NCBI RefSeq assembly: GCF_948472415.1
Contig: NZ_OX419519.1
Coordinates: 3,472,001 to 3,536,000, forward strand
Reading direction: 5' to 3'
Source: Kitasatospora fiedleri
GTDB lineage: Bacteria > Actinomycetota > Actinomycetes > Streptomycetales > Streptomycetaceae
Length of the DNA stretch: 64,000 nucleotides
Shown here: piece after piece, positions 9,001-16,427 of the stretch
How the letters are laid out: every line of letters begins with the position of its first letter
Position numbering within the stretch: position 1 is the stretch's first letter
Made by a program: the position numbers and the translations under genes
Notes under the pieces: model-generated
The model's input: only the letters and a program-made list of their open reading frames with translations
Databases searched by the model: none
What the model was told of the DNA's origin: nothing

Positions 9001-9088
9001 CCACGGCCCGCCCCCGGAACGCCCCGGCGTCCTCCGCCCACACCCCGAGCCGCCCGTCGGCCCGCCACTGGGCGTGCAGGACGTACAT
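6029..9088 (-). CDS. SNF2-family DEAD/DEAH-box helicase
   Basis: 1019 residues. The C-terminal half carries the SNF2 motor: Walker A LADDMGLGKTVQT (Lys about 583), DEAQ box VVADEAQHVKN (about 671), TGTPVENRL, and the second RecA lobe with FTQYAEFGALLQ, LSLKAGGTGLNLTAA, HLDRWWNPATEDQA and DRAHRIGQ. The N-terminal 450 residues are the long accessory domain typical of bacterial SNF2 proteins. It should be a dsDNA translocase remodelling DNA-protein complexes; its role in actinomycetes is unsettled. Start ATG at 9088 has GGAGGT just upstream. A small gene follows 5 nt downstream, in place of the usual SWIM zinc-finger partner. Confidence 0.93.
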   Translation of the reverse strand: MYVLHAQWRADGRLGVWAEDAGAFRGRAVEGARHPFACAAGEVAELLAAVGPGPAWLAERGDERWLTLRLPTLGSRPTPSPDLPVGSTARGLELRPWRVPALLFDRPEAAQLLGELFDPYWPGSTVELPDGRAAELAYGASLRWLTGVHDLAWRLAGRGRVLPALVAEPGGWAARWRPAFDPAARREARALAAGCPPVARAEDGHEPTGGALFDTVLDALTDHETRVALGPDAPAPPGSPAWVAALRGPDARLPAPPDPAQVARLAAAAAGTGPEGRLRLAFRLTEPLGTAADDPDATVVDETWRLDVLLGPVDRPSLLLPAAELWSDGPGAAALARAVDDPVEAYRAELDRAARAFPALRAALHRTRPTGLDLDRAGALAFLRDTAPALAAAGHGVLLPAWWHRRPRLGLAATAQAAPVPGSVRRAAQADRDAVLDFRWQLAVGQQPLSQQELDEIAAAQAGLVRFRGRWIEVDAAQLAAALRFLAARRDDPRLDAAALLRLAHEDGAVVDGLPVTAVHAEGPLGDLLAGRLGRLPGAHRTPAPPGFTGTLRPYQERGLAWLDALGRLGLGAVLADDMGLGKTVQTLALLALEHARGARGPVLLVCPTSLVGNWRREAARFAPRLRVQLHHGPDRTRPDPAADLVVTSYGVLQRDAAALRAVHWRRVVADEAQHVKNRAARQSRALRALRSGPRIALTGTPVENRLAELHTVLDFANPGLFGTPEAFREHYAVPIEQSGNRDAAARLQRLTAPFLLRRLKSDPEIGGQLPAKQEFTVRCTLTPEQAGLYQAVVADLLDRLGGIRGVERKGAVLAALGRLKQVCNHPAQLLRDKSPLGGRSGKVERLVELLREALAAGDRALVFTQYAEFGALLQPHLRRRLGTPVPYLHGGLTAPRRQELVDRFQDPDGPGVFLLSLKAGGTGLNLTAANQVVHLDRWWNPATEDQATDRAHRIGQRRDVQVRTLVCTGTIEERIAELIHSKRELADAVVGAGESWLTELPTDRLRELLTLSADATGD

Positions 9089-9174
9089 CGGGACCTCCGG
9101 AGGATCGGGCGCGGACCTTCCAGCTTAGGTCGCCCCGCCGACGCGCGGAGGCGCGCCCGTCGGAGGTGCGCTCA

Positions 9175-9300
9175 GGGGCGCGGGGAACTGCGCGGCCGGC
9201 CGGGCACGCACCGTGAAGTCGCGACGGAACGGCAACCGACCGCCCTCACCGCGATCCCGCCGGCGTTCACCTCCCGCTGCGCGCAGTTCCCCGCGTCCCC
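9175..9300. repeat. Streptomyces REP-like palindromic intergenic repeat, copy 1
   Basis: The left end GGGGCGCGGGGAACTGCGCG (9175-9194) is matched by an inverted right end at 9280-9300 (CGCGCAGTTCCCCGCG then TCCCC), one base different. The core contains GCGACGGAACGGCA at 9221-9234. A diverged second copy lies at 35167-35287 with the same core at the same offset. Inverted ends of this kind recur in intergenic regions of many Streptomyces chromosomes. It occupies most of the gap between the helicase start and the VWA gene stop. Confidence 0.75.
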
Positions 9301-9363
9301 GTCCGCACGCTGACGCGCAGGTGACCCCGGGCCCCCGGTTCCGCCGCCCTTCGCCCTCGCGCC

Positions 9364-11178
9364 TCAGCTCAGGTGGAACACCGGCCCCCGCGGGGTGAAC
9401 GGCAGCGTCGCGCCGCGCGGGACGAGGTAGGCGTGTTCGCGGCGCGGGACGCGCAGGGTGTCGCAGTCGGTGTCGGTGATGATCAGCAGCGGGGCGGCGG
9501 CGGGGAAGTCGGGGGCGCGGGCGAGCAGGTCGACGCCGGGTTGCAGGACGGTGCCGCCGCGGCCGCGGACCCGGACCCGACCGGCGAGTTCGGCCACCGG
9601 CAGGTAGCCCGCGTCGTGGGGGGCGGCGTCGCAGAAGACGACCCGGGCGGCGGGGACGTCGCGGGCGGCGGCGTAGGAGGCGATCGCGCCGAGCGCCTTG
9701 CCGAGCAGGACGCGGTCCATCGAGCCGGAGGTGTCGAGCAGGACGCCGAAGGTGCAGCGCGGGGTCTGCTCGTCCGGGTGGTGGCGTCCGGCGCGCGGGA
9801 TGTCGGGGCTGGCGGACTGCCGGCGGGAGGGGCGGGCGTAGGAGCGCAGCGGTTCGGGGCGGGGGACGAACTCGTCGAACCAGCGGGCGAGTCGGGCGTC
9901 CCAGGGCAGCGGCGGCTGGGCCAGGGCGCGGATCTCGTCGACCAGTCCGGCGGGCAGCAGGCCGCGGTCGCGGACGTGCAGGTCGAAGCCCTGCTGGAGG
10001 CCGCGCCGGTAGAAGTCGTCCAGGTCGACGTAGCCGCGTCCGCCGGTGCGGGGCAGGGGTTCGCCGAGGATGTCGCCGAGGCCCTTGCCGCGCAGGGTGG
10101 CGAGGCGGCGCAGGCGGCGCTGGTCGCGGGCGATCCGGTCGTAGACCTCCTCGGCCGAGAGTCCCCTCAACTCCGGGTCGTGGAGCAGTCCTTCGGGCAT
10201 CTCGCCGACGTCCATCTCCAGCAGCCAGCCGTTGACGACGTAGTCGGCGGCGACGTTGAACAGGTACGGGTCGCGTCCGCCGGCCCGGTCGCCGTGGCGG
10301 AGGGCGGCGTGCAGCATCTCGTGGGCGAGGACGAAGCGCCACTCCTCGTCGGTGTGGTGGCGCAGCGGGTTGAGGTAGATCTCGCCCGCTTCGGCGTTGA
10401 CGGCGGCGATGGTGATGCCGTGGGCGCGGGCGAGTTCGGCGTCGGCGACCAGGGTGAGTCCGGCGGCGAGGCCGCCGAGCAGCGGGTAGCTGGAGACGAA
10501 CCAGCCGAGGGCGCGTTCCCAGGGACGCTGCGGGAGGCGGGCGCCGTCGTGGGTCTCGCGGCGGCCCCCGGCGACGTCCATGGCGGCGGAGACGGTGCGG
10601 GTGAGGGCGTGGGCGAAGTCGAGGGTCCAGTCCGGCGGGTCCTGGTGCGCGACCCAGCGTTCCAGGTGCTGGTCGGGGCGGTCGCCGCCGGTGCCGCAGG
10701 CCCGGTACTCGACGGGGACGCCGTCGCGGCGCCAGCGGGCGGCGAGTTCCTCCTCGTCGCCGCCGGGCCAGCCGGCGGGCAGGTCGTCGGGGGCGCGGCC
10801 GATCGGGAAGGTGGCGAGGAAGCGGTTGACGACGGCGCAGCGGGCGGCGAGGCCGGCGGCGTCGGGCTGGACGCGGGGGCCGCGTTCGGCGGGGAGGTGG
10901 CCGAAGCCGAGGTGGAGCAGGGCGTGGGCGAGGGCCCAGGCCCACTCCTCGGGTTCGGCGCGGCGGCGCCGGTTGTGGTGCAGGTTGCCGTGCGAGTCGG
11001 CGGTGACCCAGCCGGTGGCGGGGTGCAGCGGGCAGTCCCGCTCGTCCAGCCGGCAGAGGGCGGCGGGGACGGCGGCGAGCGCGGGGTTGCCGGCGACCCC
11101 GGCCCGGCCGGCGAGGAACGCGGCCTCGACGGGGTCGGTCTTCGCGGGCTCGGCGGCGGGGCGGCGGGCCCGGCTCAC
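9364..11178 (-). CDS. Putative metallopeptidase-VWA protein (DUF2201-like)
   Basis: 604 residues from a GTG at 11178 that overlaps the ATPase stop as GTGA. Three parts: residues about 75-100 carry HALLHLGFGH, a degenerate zinc-protease helix; residues about 278-296 carry LAHEMLHAALRH, an intact HExxHxxxxxH site preceded by EEW; residues about 476-600 are a von Willebrand A domain with the MIDAS motif DTSGS (482-486). The partner is the MoxR ATPase encoded immediately upstream. MoxR-VWA pairs generally act as chaperone-like or metal-insertion machines; here the VWA protein itself may be a protease or a zinc-site relic. Substrate unknown. Confidence 0.88.
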   Translation of the reverse strand: MSRARRPAAEPAKTDPVEAAFLAGRAGVAGNPALAAVPAALCRLDERDCPLHPATGWVTADSHGNLHHNRRRRAEPEEWAWALAHALLHLGFGHLPAERGPRVQPDAAGLAARCAVVNRFLATFPIGRAPDDLPAGWPGGDEEELAARWRRDGVPVEYRACGTGGDRPDQHLERWVAHQDPPDWTLDFAHALTRTVSAAMDVAGGRRETHDGARLPQRPWERALGWFVSSYPLLGGLAAGLTLVADAELARAHGITIAAVNAEAGEIYLNPLRHHTDEEWRFVLAHEMLHAALRHGDRAGGRDPYLFNVAADYVVNGWLLEMDVGEMPEGLLHDPELRGLSAEEVYDRIARDQRRLRRLATLRGKGLGDILGEPLPRTGGRGYVDLDDFYRRGLQQGFDLHVRDRGLLPAGLVDEIRALAQPPLPWDARLARWFDEFVPRPEPLRSYARPSRRQSASPDIPRAGRHHPDEQTPRCTFGVLLDTSGSMDRVLLGKALGAIASYAAARDVPAARVVFCDAAPHDAGYLPVAELAGRVRVRGRGGTVLQPGVDLLARAPDFPAAAPLLIITDTDCDTLRVPRREHAYLVPRGATLPFTPRGPVFHLS

Positions 11179-12239
11179 CGGCGGGCCTCGACCAGGCGGG
11201 GCAGGTCGCGGGCGGCCTCGATCAGGAACCAGGACGGCAGCACGGGGTTGCCGTCGGGCCCGTCGGCGATCACGGTCTGGGCGACCTCGACGGAGATCTC
11301 GGCGAGCTGCACCAGCAGCGACTTGGAGCGGTACGCGTGCTGCCGGACGGTCGGCGAGGCGTGCTCCTTGCGGGCGGGCAGCTCCTTGACCAGGCGGCCG
11401 CGGAAGGAGTCGGCGAGGTAGTAGAGCAGGTCGCGGTCCTCGATCCGGTGCGGCCAGGAGGCGTCGCCCTTCATGATCGCGTCCAGCCCGTACGCGTTGC
11501 GGACGATCTTGGCGTAGCCGCAGAAGGCGACGGCGTGGGCGGGGGTGAGCAGGCCGTGGGCGAGCACCTTGAGGGTGCCCTCGTCGAGGCCGGGGCCGAA
11601 GGAGTGCAGCGCGTCGGAGAGCATGTGCCAGGCGCGCGGGGTGGAGAACGGCTCCTCGGTCTTCGGCGGGGCGGACCACAGGTGGTCGGGCCGGTCGGTC
11701 AGGTGGTCGGTGATCCACGGGTGGATGCCGTGCCCGGCGGCCCAGCCGAGCCAGTCGTCGGAGCTGGCCCGCAGGTGGACGTGGACCAGGCGGTTGAGCA
11801 GCGCGGACGGCATCGGGCGGGCGAGCGCGCCGTCGGTGGCCCGGTTGCCCGCGCCGATCACGATCGAGCCGGGCGGCAGTTCGTAGGTCCCGATCCGGCG
11901 GTCGAGGATCAGCGAGTAGAACGCCTTCTGCACGTCGGGGGTGGCGGCGTTCAGCTCGTCCAGGAACAGGCAGTAGGGCTGCTCGCGGGCGATCGACTCG
12001 GGCGGGCAGAACCGGGAGCGGCCCTCGGGGGTGATCTGCGGGACGCCGATCAGGTCCTCGGGGGCGAGCTGGGTGCCGAGCAGCGAGACGCACTCCAGGC
12101 CGAGCGACTCGGCGAACTGGTTGACCAGCGAGGACTTGCCGATGCCCGGTGCGCCCCAGAGGAACACCGGCCGCACGGTGGCGAGTCCGAGCAGCAGCTC
12201 GGGGACCTGGGACGGCGACACGGTGACGGCGGACTGCAC
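11175..12239 (-). CDS. MoxR-type AAA+ ATPase
   Basis: 354 residues from a GTG at 12239 with AGGAG at 4-nt spacing. Walker A GAPGIGKSS (29-37), Walker B LFLDEL (91-96), sensor-1 IGAGNR and an arginine-finger region LNRLVHVHL follow AAA+ order. A C-terminal helical domain contains the lid. It forms a two-gene operon with the VWA-metallopeptidase (4-nt overlap), the usual arrangement for MoxR ATPases and their VWA adaptor. It should be a cytosolic hexameric remodelling ATPase. It is divergent from the YceI gene across an AT-rich, repeat-containing gap. Confidence 0.92.
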   Translation of the reverse strand: MQSAVTVSPSQVPELLLGLATVRPVFLWGAPGIGKSSLVNQFAESLGLECVSLLGTQLAPEDLIGVPQITPEGRSRFCPPESIAREQPYCLFLDELNAATPDVQKAFYSLILDRRIGTYELPPGSIVIGAGNRATDGALARPMPSALLNRLVHVHLRASSDDWLGWAAGHGIHPWITDHLTDRPDHLWSAPPKTEEPFSTPRAWHMLSDALHSFGPGLDEGTLKVLAHGLLTPAHAVAFCGYAKIVRNAYGLDAIMKGDASWPHRIEDRDLLYYLADSFRGRLVKELPARKEHASPTVRQHAYRSKSLLVQLAEISVEVAQTVIADGPDGNPVLPSWFLIEAARDLPRLVEARR

Positions 12240-12326
12240 AGCTCTCCTGGGGGAGGGGGGTTTCGGGGTTCCGGCGGCCAGTCTGGACGGCGGTGCGGGC
12301 GGGCGCACCCGGTTTTCCGGCGAGAT

Positions 12327-12406
12327 GGTTCAACTTTCACCATCATGGTTGAAACTTGAACCACATCGGCGTACGGTGAACCACGTAAACAAGTTGAAGC
12401 CTCAAC
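12327..12406. promoter_or_regulatory. Inverted repeats in the MoxR/YceI divergent promoter region
   Basis: Two symmetrical elements stand in an unusually AT-rich stretch. GGTTCAA (12327-12333) pairs with TTGAACC (12356-12362). GTTGA-AGCC-TCAAC lies at 12393-12406, 36 bp before the YceI start. TTGAA/TTCAA half-sites of this form are typical of MarR-type operators, but no MarR gene is in the window. The regulator is therefore unassigned. Confidence 0.5.
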
Positions 12407-12441
12407 AAAAGGCTTCGATCCCCGTCCCGAGGAGAGCAGCC

Positions 12442-13047
12442 ATGGGCATCTTCAACCGCAGCAAGAACACCGCCACCAGCACCGCCCCGGCCGACCAGGG
12501 CCCGGACCTGGCCCACCTGACCGGCGACTACACCATCGACGCCGCGCACTCCAAGATCGGCTTCGCGGTCCGGCACGCCATGGTCACCAACGTCCGCGGC
12601 GAGTTCGCCGAGTACGAGGGCAGGCTGCACCTGGACGGCTCGAACCCGGCCGCGTCCACCGCCGAACTGGTCATCAAGGTCGCCTCGATCAGCACCGGCC
12701 AGGCCCAGCGCGACGAGCACCTGCGCACCGGCGACTTCTTCGACGCCGCCGCGCACCCGGAGATCACCTTCACCTCGACCTCCGCCGAGCGGGTCGACGG
12801 CGACACCTACCGCCTGCACGGCGACCTGACCATCAAGGGCACCACCCGCCCGGTCGCCCTCGACCTGGAGTTCACCGGCGCGGCCACCGACGTGTACGGC
12901 GCCGAGCGGGTCGGCTTCGAGGGCGGCACCACCGTCGACCGCACCTCCTGGGGCCTGACCTACAACGCCGCGCTGGAGACCGGCGGCGTGCTGATCGGCG
13001 AGAAGGTCAAGCTGACCCTGGACGTCTCCGCCGTACGGGCCTCCTGA
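12442..13047 (+). CDS. YceI-family lipocalin-like protein
   Basis: 201 residues from the ATG at 12442 with GAGGAG upstream. After about 35 leader residues the family pattern begins: LTGDYTIDAAHSKIGFAVRHAMVTNVRG, then AELVIKVASISTGQAQRDEHLRTGDFFDAAAHPEITFTST, LTIKGTTRPVALDLEF and VDRTSWGLTYNA. YceI proteins are beta-barrel, lipocalin-like binders of isoprenoid or other amphipathic molecules. There is no clear signal peptide, so it is probably cytosolic, unlike E. coli YceI. Upstream inverted repeats suggest it is controlled, perhaps by stress. Confidence 0.92.
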   Translation: MGIFNRSKNTATSTAPADQGPDLAHLTGDYTIDAAHSKIGFAVRHAMVTNVRGEFAEYEGRLHLDGSNPAASTAELVIKVASISTGQAQRDEHLRTGDFFDAAAHPEITFTSTSAERVDGDTYRLHGDLTIKGTTRPVALDLEFTGAATDVYGAERVGFEGGTTVDRTSWGLTYNAALETGGVLIGEKVKLTLDVSAVRAS

Positions 13048-13087
13048 ACCCGCCCACCCCGGCCGTACGTCCGGCCGCCCCGGTCCC

Positions 13088-13113
13088 GCCCCCGCCGTCC
13101 CCTCGGCGGGGGC
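13088..13113. terminator. Bidirectional hairpin terminator
   Basis: GCCCCCGCCG and CGGCGGGGGC form a perfect 10-bp stem with a TCCCCT loop between the convergent YceI and LysR genes. There is no T-run, as is common for streptomycete terminators. Confidence 0.65.
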
Positions 13114-13153
13114 GCCGCCGTCTCCCCCGGAAGGAACGCCGCTCCCGGAGCGC

Positions 13154-14119
13154 TCAGCCGGGCAGCAGCGCCGCGTCCTCGGCCGGCAGCCAGCTGCCCG
13201 GCGGGCGGCGCAACCAGCCCTCGGCGGCGGCGAGTTCGGCCGCGCAGGCGCGCAGCGCGGCCAGCCCGGGGTGGCGCGACCCCGCGCGGTGCACCAGGCC
13301 GAGCAGGCTGAGCGGCACCGGGTCGACCAGCGGACGGGCCACCCCGCCGGGGATGTCGTGCGCCTCGACGGTGGTGAGCACCGGGCTGCCGTGCCGGGCC
13401 AGGTAGCGGGCGAACTCGGCCGGCCCGACCGGCGGGGTGCGCCCGGGCGCGGCGGCCAGGCCGTGCTCGGCGAGCAGCCGCCGGCCGAGGTCGGTCCACT
13501 CGGCGGTGGCGGGCTGCCCGGCGAACACGTCCACCGGGTGCCCGGCGAGCGCCGCCAGCGGGACGGCGGGCAGCGCGGCCAGCGGGTGCCCGAGCGGCAG
13601 GAAGACCGCCATCGGCACCAGCCGGACCGGCGCGTGCACCAGCCGGGCCCGGTCGGCGGCGGGCAGCCCGGCGTACCGGCCGAACGAGGCGTCCAGCCGG
13701 TGCGCGGCCAACTCCTGGGCGGCGGCGGTGAGTCCGCCGTGGTAGCGGGCCAGCAGTTCGGCCTCCGGGCAGCGCAAGCGGGCCGCGGCCAGTACCCGTT
13801 CGGCGGTGAACTCCCGCTCTCCGCCGGGGCTGTTGACGTCCACCAGCAGCGCCCGGGTGTCGCCCAGCGCGGTGATCTCGGCTTGGAGTTCCAGCAGTTG
13901 GCGCGCCTTCGGGAGCAGCGCCGCGCCCGCCTCGGTCAACTCGACGCTGCGGGTGGAGCGGTGCAGCAGCACGCAGCCCAACTCCCGCTCCAGCGCCTGG
14001 ACGTCGCGGCTGACGGCCTGCTGGGCCAGGTGCAGTCGCTCGGCGGCGCGGCCGAAGTGCAGGGACTCGGCGACGGCGGCGAAGCTGCGCAGCAGGCGGG
14101 GGTGGAGGTCGCGGGGCAC
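13154..14119 (-). CDS. LysR-family transcriptional regulator
   Basis: 321 residues from a GTG at 14119, the start that gives the standard LysR N-terminus (LHPRLLRSFAAVAESLHFGRAAERLHLAQQAVSRDVQALE). HTH about residues 8-65, a linker helix to about 85, then the periplasmic-binding-like effector domain with a loop HRLDASFGRYAG and VAVEAHD-type features. It is divergent from an MFS transporter gene with only 26 bp between start codons, so it very probably controls that transporter. No strong ribosome-binding site is seen, and the transcript may be leaderless. Confidence 0.88.
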   Translation of the reverse strand: MPRDLHPRLLRSFAAVAESLHFGRAAERLHLAQQAVSRDVQALERELGCVLLHRSTRSVELTEAGAALLPKARQLLELQAEITALGDTRALLVDVNSPGGEREFTAERVLAAARLRCPEAELLARYHGGLTAAAQELAAHRLDASFGRYAGLPAADRARLVHAPVRLVPMAVFLPLGHPLAALPAVPLAALAGHPVDVFAGQPATAEWTDLGRRLLAEHGLAAAPGRTPPVGPAEFARYLARHGSPVLTTVEAHDIPGGVARPLVDPVPLSLLGLVHRAGSRHPGLAALRACAAELAAAEGWLRRPPGSWLPAEDAALLPG

Positions 14120-14145
14120 GGGCGGAAGATTAACAACAGGAGGCG

Positions 14146-15468
14146 GTGAATCCGGCGGAGCGGGTGTTGGACGCCCCCGCTCCCCCGCCCCGAGGCTGGA
14201 GCCGTCCCCCCACTCCTCGGAGCTCCCCCTTGTCGCTGCCGTCGCCACTGCCACCACTGTCGTCACTGCCGTCCCTGGCGCTCGCCCGCTACCGCCCGGT
14301 GTTCGCCGCCCCCGGCGCCCTGGCCTTCACGCTGTCCGGGCTGCTCGGCCGGCTCGCCCTGGCGATGAACGGCGTCTCCACCGTGGTGCTGGTCGCCGAC
14401 CGGCGCGGCTCGTACGCGCTGGCCGGGGCGGTCTCCGCGGTCGGGGTGCTGGCGGGGGCGGTGCTGCTGCCGCTGCTGGGCCGGCTGGTCGACCGCCTCG
14501 GGCAGGCCCGGGTCGCGGTGCCCGCGGTGCTGGCCGCCGCGCTGCCGACGGGGGCGCTGCTGCTGTGCGTCCGCTCCGGCGCACCCGCCTGGACGCTCTT
14601 CCTGTGCTGGGCGCTGTCCGGCGGCAGCCCCGACCTGGGCAGCATGGCCCGGGCCCGCTGGGCGCACCTGCACCGCGCGGACCCGGCCGTGCTGCACCGG
14701 GCCAACGCGCTGGAGCAGTCGCTGGACGAACTGTGCTTCATGGCCGGTCCGGTACTCGGCATGGCCCTGTGCACCGCCCTCGCCCCCGAGGCCGGGCTGC
14801 TCACCGCCCGGGTGCTGGGCACCGCCGGCACCCTGCTGTTCGCCGCCCAGCGGGCCACCGAGCCGCCGCCGGGCCGGGCCCCGCACCGGCACCGGGCCGG
14901 GGGGCTGGTCCGGACGCCGGGCCTCCCGCCGCTGCTCGCGGTGTTCCTGGCCGCCGGGGTGCTGTTCGGCTCGCTGGAGGTCACCACGCTCGCGTACACC
15001 GACGCGCTCGGCCGGCAGGCGGCGGGCGGCGGACTGCTGGCCCTGGTGGCGGCCGGGTCCTGCGTGTCGGGGCTGGTGTTCGGCGCGGTCCGGCCGCGCC
15101 GCCCGGCGGCCCGGCGGCTGGCGCTGGGCACCGGCGCGATGACCGCCCTGATGCTGCTGCCGCTGGCCGCGGGCCTGTCCGGGGCGGGCGTGCCGCTGCT
15201 GGGCGCGGCCCTGCTGGCGGCCGGATCGGGCACCGCGCCGACCATGGTCAGCGGCATGACGCTGGCCCAACGCCTGCTGCCCGCGCACCGGTTGACCGAG
15301 GGGATGGCGCTGGCGGTCTCCGCGATCCTGGTCGGCATCTCCACCGGCGCGACCCTCGGCGGCGCGCTCGCCCAGCACACCGCCCCCGGCACCGGCTACC
15401 TGCTGCCGGCCGGTGCCGCCGCCCTCGCCCTGCTCGCCGCCACCCGGCTGGCGCGCCGGGACGGCTGA
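14146..15468 (+). CDS. MFS transporter
   Basis: Up to 440 residues. The first about 45 are proline/serine-rich and unlikely to be functional, so the true start may be a TTG near 14230 just before the first membrane helix (YRPVFAAPGALAFTLSGLLGRLALAM). About 12 hydrophobic segments follow, with the MFS-A-like loop GRLVDRLGQARVAV between helices 2 and 3. It lacks the 14-helix size of DHA2 pumps and resembles actinobacterial 12-helix permeases of unknown substrate. It shares a very short promoter region with the divergent LysR gene. Confidence 0.82.
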   Translation: MNPAERVLDAPAPPPRGWSRPPTPRSSPLSLPSPLPPLSSLPSLALARYRPVFAAPGALAFTLSGLLGRLALAMNGVSTVVLVADRRGSYALAGAVSAVGVLAGAVLLPLLGRLVDRLGQARVAVPAVLAAALPTGALLLCVRSGAPAWTLFLCWALSGGSPDLGSMARARWAHLHRADPAVLHRANALEQSLDELCFMAGPVLGMALCTALAPEAGLLTARVLGTAGTLLFAAQRATEPPPGRAPHRHRAGGLVRTPGLPPLLAVFLAAGVLFGSLEVTTLAYTDALGRQAAGGGLLALVAAGSCVSGLVFGAVRPRRPAARRLALGTGAMTALMLLPLAAGLSGAGVPLLGAALLAAGSGTAPTMVSGMTLAQRLLPAHRLTEGMALAVSAILVGISTGATLGGALAQHTAPGTGYLLPAGAAALALLAATRLARRDG

Positions 15469-15526
15469 CGCACCGAGCCTGCTGTCGCACCGGACCAGCT
15501 GACACGCCGGTCCGACTGACATGCCG

Positions 15527-16054
15527 TCAGCGCCAGCCGTACGCGTACTCGGGCAGCTCCGTCCCGTCCGGGAAGCGCGCGGTGCCGCGGCCGAGGCGGC
15601 GGGCGCCGTGCCGCTCGTAGAACGCGACCGCCCGCCGGTTGGCGGCCAGCACGTCCAGCCGGACGGGCGCCGCCGGGAAGCGGGCCAGCGCGGCGCGCAG
15701 CAGGCGGGTGCCGATCCCGCCGCCGGTCCGGCCGGGGCGGACGTGCAACTGCTCCAGCCGCACCGCGCCGCCGTCCGGCACCAGGTAGGCGAAGCCGAGC
15801 GCGGCGCCGTCCCGGTCCTCGGCGAGCAGCAGGACGGGCGTGTCGGCGGGCGTCCCGTAGTCGGCCTCCAGCCGCAGCGTCCAGAGCAGTTCCTGTTCGG
15901 CGGCGTCGGTCTCGGCGTCCAGCAGGCCGGCGGGCAGCAGCCCGGCGTACGCGCTGCGGCGGCTCGCGGCGTACAGCGCGGCGACGGCGGCGGCGTCGGG
16001 GGCACCGCCCTCGCGCAGGACGGGCGGGGCGGGCGGGCGGTCGGCGGCGGGCAT
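15527..16054 (-). CDS. GNAT-family N-acetyltransferase
   Basis: About 175 residues (an alternative GTG start at 16072 sits directly against a GGAGG and is less likely). GNAT features: VAALYAASRRSAYAGLLP helix, a beta4 strand RLEQLHVRPGRTGGGIGTRLLRAAL containing the acetyl-CoA pyrophosphate loop (RxxGxG/A), and LDVLAANRRAVAFYERHGARRLG at the C-terminal end. It should transfer acetyl from acetyl-CoA to an amine on a small molecule or protein. It is divergent from the TetR gene and convergent with the MFS gene. Confidence 0.85.
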   Translation of the reverse strand: MPAADRPPAPPVLREGGAPDAAAVAALYAASRRSAYAGLLPAGLLDAETDAAEQELLWTLRLEADYGTPADTPVLLLAEDRDGAALGFAYLVPDGGAVRLEQLHVRPGRTGGGIGTRLLRAALARFPAAPVRLDVLAANRRAVAFYERHGARRLGRGTARFPDGTELPEYAYGWR

Positions 16055-16160
16055 CCGGCCAGCTTTGCACACCTCCCTCCCGTGGGCCTCCGCCGGAGAC
16101 CTTTCGCCGACCGGGGCTTGAGCGCGTCCGAACCGATGCCCTAGAGTCGCTCACGCACCA

Positions 16161-16179
16161 TTTTGAACGCGTTCGAAAA
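16161..16179. promoter_or_regulatory. Near-perfect palindrome upstream of GNAT/TetR
   Basis: TTTTGAACGCGTTCGAAAA contains the perfect 10-bp palindrome GAACGCGTTC at 16165-16174 with A/T flanks. It is 107 bp from the GNAT start and about 250 bp before the TetR start. It could be an operator for the TetR regulator. Otherwise the 355-bp gap 16073-16427 is GC-rich and shows nothing else I can name. Confidence 0.45.
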
Positions 16180-16427
16180 TGCGCTCCCCGCTGCCGGAGG
16201 GGAGCCGTCCGCCGTGCCCGCCGCGCCGGACGGCCAGGCACCGGCCCGCGCGGCGGCGTCCGCGCGAAGGCGTCCGCCCGATCGAGCCCGTACGACCGAC
16301 CCGGTGCCGGGGGGCACCGGGCACGTCGTCCGGCTTCCGATTCGCCCTCCCGGTCCCGAGTTGTCCCGGTCCGGGCTAGGCTCGGGCCGGTAGGAGACCG
16401 CGACGAAAGCGAATCAGGCGGGGCGAG

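Noticed and set aside
6146..9313. Long open frame on the plus strand opposite the SNF2 helicase
   Set aside because: The helicase motifs lie on the minus strand; long antisense frames follow from extreme third-position GC and show no motif.
16163..16393. Small plus-strand frame between GNAT and TetR genes
   Set aside because: Arg/Pro-rich composition, no ribosome-binding site and it overlaps the palindrome.
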